64,000 bases of DNA from Cannabis sativa. Lineage: Eukaryota > Streptophyta > Magnoliopsida > Rosales > Cannabaceae. A model generated the notes under the pieces. The model worked only from the letters and a program-made list of their open reading frames with translations. It was not told where the DNA came from and searched no databases. The position numbers and the translations under genes were made by a program. Below, piece after piece: positions 57,725 through 64,000 of this stretch (positions within the stretch are counted from its first letter, which is position 1; each line of letters opens with the position of its first letter). The stretch is from contig NC_083602.1 of NCBI RefSeq assembly GCF_029168945.1, positions 43,399,442 to 43,463,441 of the forward strand, read 5' to 3'.

Positions 57725-59579
57725 TGTTGGGTTTTGTGCCCTAAATAAAACTCATTTCAATTTAATCAAATTTACTTATTAATAAAGATCAGAAATAACA
57801 TTTTATATTGCATGGTTCACATGATTTATTTCATGATTATATATAATGTATGAATTCTATTTAAGTCCAGAACATATGAATTTGTTAAAGATTATAGTGT
57901 TGTTAGCATAGTGGAATATAATCTTAATGATATGTTCGAAAGTTTATTCCCTGATTTGTCAGTTCGCTGGATTTAGACTGACATGATAATCAGCGATAGG
58001 TATTCTTACACCTTGGAAAAGTGTTATGTCCTTTCCAGGGCATTGGCAAAGTTTACCAGTATCGGATGTATAGAGTATACATCGGAAGGGACCGATATTG
58101 AACTTTGATTAGATATATTAAAATTTACCGTAATATCTATTCAATTCAATATCACCCGTTGATCCTAGATCAAATGATCTTAATCCTGATATGTTTAGGT
58201 TCGATCTCAAGAGTACTATACGTGTTCTTCGATTTGTTAGTTAAGCCTACTTTTGGGTCAGGGTGATACGTACATTTTGGGAACATGATAGTATGATTGA
58301 GTGCGAGCGCTAACATAAATATGGAGTCTATAACTTCTATAGGAATTTGGAAGTGAAACGATGATATCCTTCGAGCTTGGCTAAACAGAGATAAATGGTG
58401 GAGATCTCATTTCACTTCGCTGAAATATCATTTATACGGAGCTAAGTGTTTTAAGGATAAAATACATTGAAGGTGTAACGGTAACTTAGTGCCTATTCAA
58501 TGTAGATCATCTACTAGAGGGTCATTGATCACATTAGGACTATAACAATGGATAACTAATGACATATCTATATCGTAGAACATATAGAGCGTTCTATATG
58601 ACTGAGAGTGGAATTCCAAGTTCTACGTGTGGATTCAATAAGGAACTAATAAGTTAGGGAATTTACTTGGTACATTCGGTTCGACTTATTGGAAGCTCGG
58701 AAATATAGGCCCATGGTCCCCATACTAGTTGAGACCATACTGCTTGTAAGACTCAGTTAATTTATTTTAATTAATCAATTATAATTCTAAAGTTAGACTA
58801 TGTCTACTTTATGAATTTTCACTAAGCAAGGGCGAAATTGTAAAGAAAAGAGATTCTATGTTTATTTATTAATTAAGAGACTTTATATGTCTAAATTAAT
58901 AAATATATTAAATGACAATATTATTTAATAATTAATCTTTAGTTATTCAATAATTAGAATTGGCATTTAAATGGCTAAATTGGAAAATTGGCATTTTTGA
59001 GAAAAAGGGGATGAAAAATAACAAAATGGGAAAGTTGCAAAGTGAGGCCCAATTTCCTTATATGGCCGCCCACTAAAAGCTTTTACCATTTTTATTTTTC
59101 CATTATTTTAATGCCAGACAATTATAACCTAAACCTAGAAGGCATTCTATAAATAGAAAGTATTGGCTTCAAGAAACTTATGACTTGCACATTGTTTCTT
59201 TCAGAAAAAGCCTACTCGCCCCTCTCTCTCTTTTCTTCAGATTTTGAAATCCTTGAGTGAATGAGTAGTGCCCACACACATCAAGTGGCATCTCAATCAT
59301 AGTGTGTAAGACTGTAGGAGAATTCAAACAACAAGAAGGAGAATCAGAATCAAAGGAAGGAGAGAAAAAGATTCAGGTTCAGATCTTGATTATGCTCTGC
59401 TACAGAAAGGAATCAAGGGCTAGAGATCTGAACGGAAGGAGTCATTATATTTCGCTGCACCCAATGTAAGGTTTACTAAACTTTATATGTGTTTATTTCA
59501 TTGTTTTAGAATTCATATGAGGATGTTAATCAAACATACTTGGTAGTAAATCTAGATCCTGGTAAAATAATCTCCAACA
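57725..59579 (+). repeat. Right LTR of copia B
   Basis: 1855 bp, beginning TGTTGGGTTTTG and ending TCTCCAACA. It is highly similar to the left LTR. A TATAAATAG box lies at about 59149-59157. Confidence 0.92.
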
Positions 59580-60200
59580 ATGACCTGGGAAGAATTCAAG
59601 GAGTTGTTTAACTCTAAATACTATAATGAAGCTGTCTACAGTGCAAAGCTGAAAGAGTTTACTGAGTTGGTGCAAACTGAGGGGATGTCGGTTACTGAGT
59701 ATACTACAAAGTTTGACTGTCTGGCCAAGCTTGCCGTGGGTATCGTGCCACTTGACTTTAGCAAGAAAGAGAAGTATTTGGCTTGTTTAAATGTGAAGAT
59801 CAGACATGATCTAGTGATCACCACCAATGAAGCAACCACATATGTTGAAATAGTTGAAAAAGCTTTGAGAGCCGAGGGTGCTGTGAAATTCCTTCAGGAG
59901 TCCCGAGTGACTCCGAGTGTTGGTGTAACCCCCACTTTTCCTACTCCTGTTTATGGTAGGGATGGTGGTGACTCCACCACTGATCTATCAAGGAAGGTTA
60001 CCTCGGAATGTGGTGGTTCAGGGCAAAGCAAGCGGTTCCGTGGGAACCAAGGTAGAGGTGGACGTCAAGGTTACTCTAACCCTGAGTGCCCTCGTAGCAA
60101 GAAACATCATCCGGAAGAGTGCAACTGAAAGACATGATTTCTGTGTGGCATGGTGGGGCATTTTAAGAAAGATTTCCCTCAGGCAAAGAAGGAAGAACCG
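59580..60200 (+). pseudogene. gag: gypsy 2 gag, C-terminal part
   Basis: The capsid continues with MTWEEFKELFNSKYYNEAV and remains open to a TGA at about 60126. The CPRSKKHHPEEC finger is present. The zinc knuckle after the stop is damaged: the first Cys region lies around a stop, and the last Cys is replaced by Phe (KKDFPQ). Confidence 0.85.
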
Positions 60201-61404
60201 AAAGCAGAGGCAAAACCTGTTCCTGCTCGAGTGTTTACTATCACCCAAGCTAATGCTGCAGCCAGTCCTTCTGTGGTGACAGGTCAGCTTCCTGTCAACA
60301 ACTCCTTGTATACTCTATTATTTGATTCGGGAGCTACACACTCATATGTGGCTACGTGAATAATTGATCTTTTGGGTAGGCCTTGTGATATTTTAAAAAG
60401 ACGGTTTGGAACCCTACTGCCTAGCTGGGAGTTGATTATCTCTAATTGGCGCATTAGGTCTATGGCGGTTAGGATCGAGGATAGGGAGTTGAGTGCTGAC
60501 CTTATAGAATTGGAATTAACTGAGTTTGACATCATTTCTGTCCAAGTATTCGACAATTATAGATTGTAAACGGAAAATGGTGACTTTTCAGCCAGAAGGT
60601 GAAGATCCATTTGTCTATGTTGGATAAGTTCAGGGGTCTCGAATCAAGATTATTTCTATGCTGAGGGCTACAGATCTACTACACAGTGGATGTGTAGGAT
60701 TTTTAGCAGTAATGATTGACTCCAGCAGACCCGAAAAATTTGGGACTGAGGTAGTCAGAGTGGTAAAAGACTTTCTCGACATGTTTCCCGAGGAGTTACC
60801 GGGATTGCCGCCGCAACGAGAAATTGATTTTGTGATTGATCTTGTACCTGGAGCCGAACCTGTTTCTAAGGCTCCATATAGAATGGCTCCAGCAAAACTC
60901 AAGGAGCTTAAGTTACGGCTTCAGGGGATGCTTGATGTTGGGTTTACTCGACTCAGTGTATCGCCCTGGGGAGCTCCGGTTCTGTTTGTGAAAAAGAAAG
61001 ATGGTTCCCTCAGAATGTGCATTGATTATCGGGAGCTAAACAAGTTGACGATTAAGAACAAGTACCCGTTACCCAGAATCGATGATTTGTTCGATTAGCT
61101 TCAGGGAAAGACAGAGTTTTCGAAGATTGATTTATGATGTGGTTATCATCAACTCAGAATCCGGGAAGAGGACATACCAAAGACTGCTTTTCGAACCAGA
61201 TATGGGCACTATGAGTTTCTGTTAATGTCATTCGAATTGACTAATGCTCTTGCAGCCTTTATGGATCTCATGAATAGGGTATTAAAGGATTTCCTCGATA
61301 ACTGCATTATAGTGTTTATCGATGACATCCTTGTATACTCCCAGTTAGAAGAGGAGCATGAGCATCATCTTTGAATGGTGTTGCAGTGACTAAGGGATCA
61401 CAAG
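60200..61404 (+). pseudogene. pol: gypsy 2 protease and reverse transcriptase
   Basis: The protease motif FDSGATHS is intact at about 60321-60344. One frame change and a short deletion occur near 60540. From 60658 the RT is in a single frame, interrupted by stops at 61096 and 61135 and near 61372 and 61387. The catalytic FIDD box is at about 61317-61329. The stops look like C-to-T or G-to-A changes of Gln, Arg or Trp codons when compared with gypsy 1. Confidence 0.88.
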
Positions 61405-63720
61405 TTGTATGCAAAGTTCAAAAAGTGCGAATTCCGGTTGTCTGAGGTATCTTTTCTGGGACATATTTTCGGAAAGAATGGAATTATGGTTGATCCAAGT
61501 AAGATTGAGTCAGTGAAGAATTGGCCGAGGCCAAAATCAGTGACAGAAGTTCAAAGTTTTGTCGGTTTAGCAGGGTATTACCGACGTTTTGTCGAGGGCT
61601 TTTCTAAAATCTCTATGCCCCTAACCGAGTTGACTAACAAAAATCAGAGATTTGTGTGGTCAGACAAGTGTGAAACAAGTTTTCAGGAGTTGAAGCAACG
61701 TTTGGTAACAGCTCCAGTGTTCGCTTTGCCATCAGATCAAGAGAAATTCGTTGTTTATTGTGATGCATCCAGACAGGGTCTAGGATGTGTTCTGATGCAA
61801 GCTAACAGAGTCATAGCCTATGCCTCTCGTCAATTGAAAGATTATGAGCAGCGCTATCCAACTCATGACCTTGAGCTTGCTGCTGTGGTTTTTGCTCTAA
61901 AGATATGGCAGGATTATCTTTATGGTGAAAAGTGCGAGATTTATACTGATCGTAAGAGTCTAAGGTACTTTTTCACCCAGAAAGATTTAAACATGAGGCA
62001 GAGGAGGTGGCTGGAATTAGTTAAAGACTACGACTGTGAGATTCTGTATCACCCCGGGATGGCCAATGTTGTGGCTGATGCTTTGAGTAGAAGGGGTCTC
62101 GAGCAGGTTTGTAGCACGGTTTTGATAGCCCCTCAACTAGCCTCTAAAATGGTTAGTGCAGTGATTGAGTTTGTAGTTGGGAAATTGCACAACTTGACAC
62201 TTCAATCTGATCTGTTAGAGAGAATCAGAAAAGCTCAACTAGAAGATCCTGAGTTAGTTAAAGTTCGAGATGAAGTAATGGCTGGTCGGCCTAGAGACTT
62301 TTCAGTCTCGAATAATGGAATGTTGTTGTACAAAACTCGAGTTTGTGTTCCTAGCATTGACGAGCTTAAGAAAGAAATACTTGATGAAGCTCATACCACA
62401 CCTTATTCATTGCATCCGGGAACCAAAAAAATGTATCAGGATCGAAAACCCTACTTCTGGTGGTATGGGATGAAAAGAGATGTGGTGGACTACGTGTCCA
62501 AATGCTTAAACTGCCAGCAACTTAAGGCTGAACATCAAAGGCCGACAGGGTTATTACAGCCTTTAGTCCTTCCTGAGTGGAAGTGGGAGGACATTGCAAT
62601 GGACTTTGTAACTGGATTGCCTAGAACCACAGGAATGTATGATTCGGTATGGGTCATAGTGGATAGCTTCACAAAGTTAGCTCATTTCCTGCTAGTGAAA
62701 GTTACATATTCAGTGGATCAGTACGCTGAGCTGTATGTAAAGGAGATAGTTCATCTCCATGGAGCCCCTAAATCTATTGTGCCAGACAGGGATCCAAAGT
62801 TTACATCGAAGTTTTGAGTGAGTCTTCAGAAGGCTATGGGTACCAAGCTAAAGTTTAGTACAACCTTTCACCCTCAGACTGATGGTCAGTCAGAAAGAAC
62901 GATTCAGATTCTGGAAGATTTACTACGAGCCTGTGTCATAGACTTTGAGGGTTCATGGAGTAAGTACTTGCCTCTAATTGAGTTCTCCTATAACAATAGC
63001 TACCAGAATACAATAGGAATGGCTCCCTATGAGATGTTATATGGTAGAAAATGTTGCTCCCCTATTCATTGGGACGAATCTGGAGAAAGGAAGTACTTGG
63101 GTCCAGAATTAGTTCAGAGGACCAATGAAGCTATTGACAAGATCAAGGCTCGGATGCTTGCTTCTCAAAGCAAGACAAAAAGTTATGCTGATCAGAAGCG
63201 CAGAGATGTTACATTTCAGGCATGGGAACATGTTTTCCTACGGGTTTCACCAATGAAGGGTATTAGGCGCTTCGGGAAGAAGGGTAAGTTGAGCCCTAGG
63301 TTCATTGGGCCATTTCAGATACTTGAGAAGGTCGGGCAGGTAGCGTATCGGATAGCCTTACCACCAGCTTTGTCGGCAGTTCATGACGTATTTCATATTT
63401 CTATGTTGAGGAAATACGTGTCAGACCCGACTCATATCTTGAGTTATGAAGCCCTTGAACTGCCATCAAACTTATCCTATGAAGAGAAACCTGTACAAAT
63501 TCTTGATAGGAAAGAAAAGGTTCTTCGGAACAAGACCATTGCCTTGGTTAAGGTGCTCTGGAGGAATAGTAAGGTGGAAGAAGCCACCTGGGAGTTGGAG
63601 TCTAATATGAGGACTCAAAGATCCGCAGCTATTCGTGTTAGATTTCGAGGACGAAATCCTTTTAACGGGGGGATAATTGTAATGACCGCTTTAGTAATTT
63701 GGATTAGTAAAGACAATTAG
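61405..63720 (+). pseudogene. pol: gypsy 2 RNase H, integrase and chromodomain-like end
   Basis: A 470-codon open stretch carries RNase H (CDASRQGLG; the usual His of YTDHKS is Arg here), a conserved [12 protein letters not shown] linker, the H2C2 zinc region and most of the integrase core. One TGA (62815-62817) replaces a Trp codon. The same frame then continues for 300 codons with the integrase Glu (DGQSERTIQ), GPFQILEKVG and the chromodomain-like VLWRNSKVEEATWELE. The frame runs a little into the LTR before its stop. Confidence 0.9.
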
Positions 63721-64000
63721 CACTAATTTCTGTTAATTTTATAATTATTTATGAATTTATTTATTTGTGGACCCCAATATTAGAGTTATAATTTCTCAAT
63801 TCCGGAGATTTTATTAAACTCTAGGGGTGTTATTTGACTTATATGTGAAATATGTTATTTTTGTAATTTTTGCTCAGCGACAACGAAAAATGCGATGGAT
63901 GGCTAGTCTAATCACATGGGTAAGTTTAGAACCTTATTTCTTAGTGGGAAATATTTTAGAAAAAATAAAATATTGGGATTAAGCGGGATTATGGAATTTG
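63678..64000 (+). repeat. 3' LTR of gypsy 2, cut by window end
   Basis: Begins TGTAATGACCGC after the purine run ACGGGGGGATAA. It matches the start of the 5' LTR, with a 4-bp insertion and a 17-bp deletion near 63755-63785. Confidence 0.9.

Larger units (their letters stand above)
50920..59579 (+). mobile_element. Ty1/copia retrotransposon (copia B) nested in gypsy 2 gag
   Basis: The 8.66 kb insert is flanked by 5-bp ATGAC. It has two similar LTRs (left from 50920, right 57725-59579) and a degraded interior with copia-type remains. It is the same family as copia C. The gag frame of gypsy 2 resumes directly after it, which confirms the borders. Confidence 0.93.
48101..64000 (+). mobile_element. 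Ty3/gypsy chromovirus-type retrotransposon (gypsy 2), continues past the window
   Basis: A 5' LTR (48101-50154), primer-binding site, gag, pol and the start of the 3' LTR (from 63678) are present. An 8.66 kb copia element interrupts gag at 50920-59579. Proteins match gypsy 1 closely in order and motifs, but the LTRs differ strongly, so it is a related family. Decay is mostly by in-frame stops. Confidence 0.93.

Noticed and set aside
1..64000. tRNA, rRNA or small structural RNA genes
   Set aside because: I looked for tRNA-like A/B boxes and found only retrotransposon primer-binding sites. A covariance-model scan would be needed to exclude them fully.

Overview
The window is plant nuclear DNA, almost certainly from a dicot. 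Supporting this are host genes with many GT-AG introns, AT-rich intergenic DNA, several LTR retrotransposons, Helitron ends, MITEs, and a chloroplast-targeted RETICULATA-RELATED protein. I cannot name the species from sequence alone.

Two host genes look intact and lie tail to tail. The first is an eight-exon RETICULATA-RELATED 4-like gene on the + strand (24298-26686, 387 aa). The second is a two-exon DUF604 fringe-like glycosyltransferase gene on the - strand (27578-31588, 458 aa) with a 2.6 kb intron. Nearly everything else is transposon-derived.

Layout: 1-5223 is a Ty1/copia element (copia A, + strand) cut by the window edge. 5224-10660 is AT-rich and holds broken exons resembling transcription elongation factor SPT5 and three Helitron 3' ends. 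10666-20162 is a complete Ty3/gypsy chromovirus (gypsy 1) with 2.27 kb LTRs, a 5-bp target duplication and many frame breaks. 20168-21366 is AT-rich and ends in a fourth Helitron-like terminus. 21395-23993 is a poly(A)-tailed LINE-type insertion with a 16-bp target duplication, directly upstream of the RER4-like promoter. 32644-41279 is a Mutator-like element flanked by a perfect 41-bp direct repeat. 41440-41910 is a MITE inside a MITE. 41987-44025 is an unexplained LTR-like block with about 160-bp repeats. 44178-64000 is a three-level nest: copia C (- strand) was split by gypsy 2 (+ strand), whose gag was split by copia B, a relative of copia C.

The most unusual system is the Mutator-like element. 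It carries two convergent genes: a DUF1985 plus ULP1-protease gene on the + strand, and a MURA-type transposase with SWIM finger and zinc knuckle on the - strand. Its introns and intergenic DNA are packed with about 80 copies of TGCGA/TGCGAT in five clusters. The motif always reads in the sense direction of the neighbouring gene, so its strand flips between the two genes. This resembles in outline the motif arrays bound by VANC anti-silencing proteins of Arabidopsis VANDAL elements, but the motif and strand rule here are not ones I recognise.

A second cross-cutting observation concerns sequence quality. Frame breaks in gypsy 1 and copia A, and many differences between the two gypsy 1 LTRs, fall at CAG, CTG or CCGG sites, while both host genes are unbroken. 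Some breaks may therefore be assembly errors at methylated CHG/CG sites rather than real mutations.
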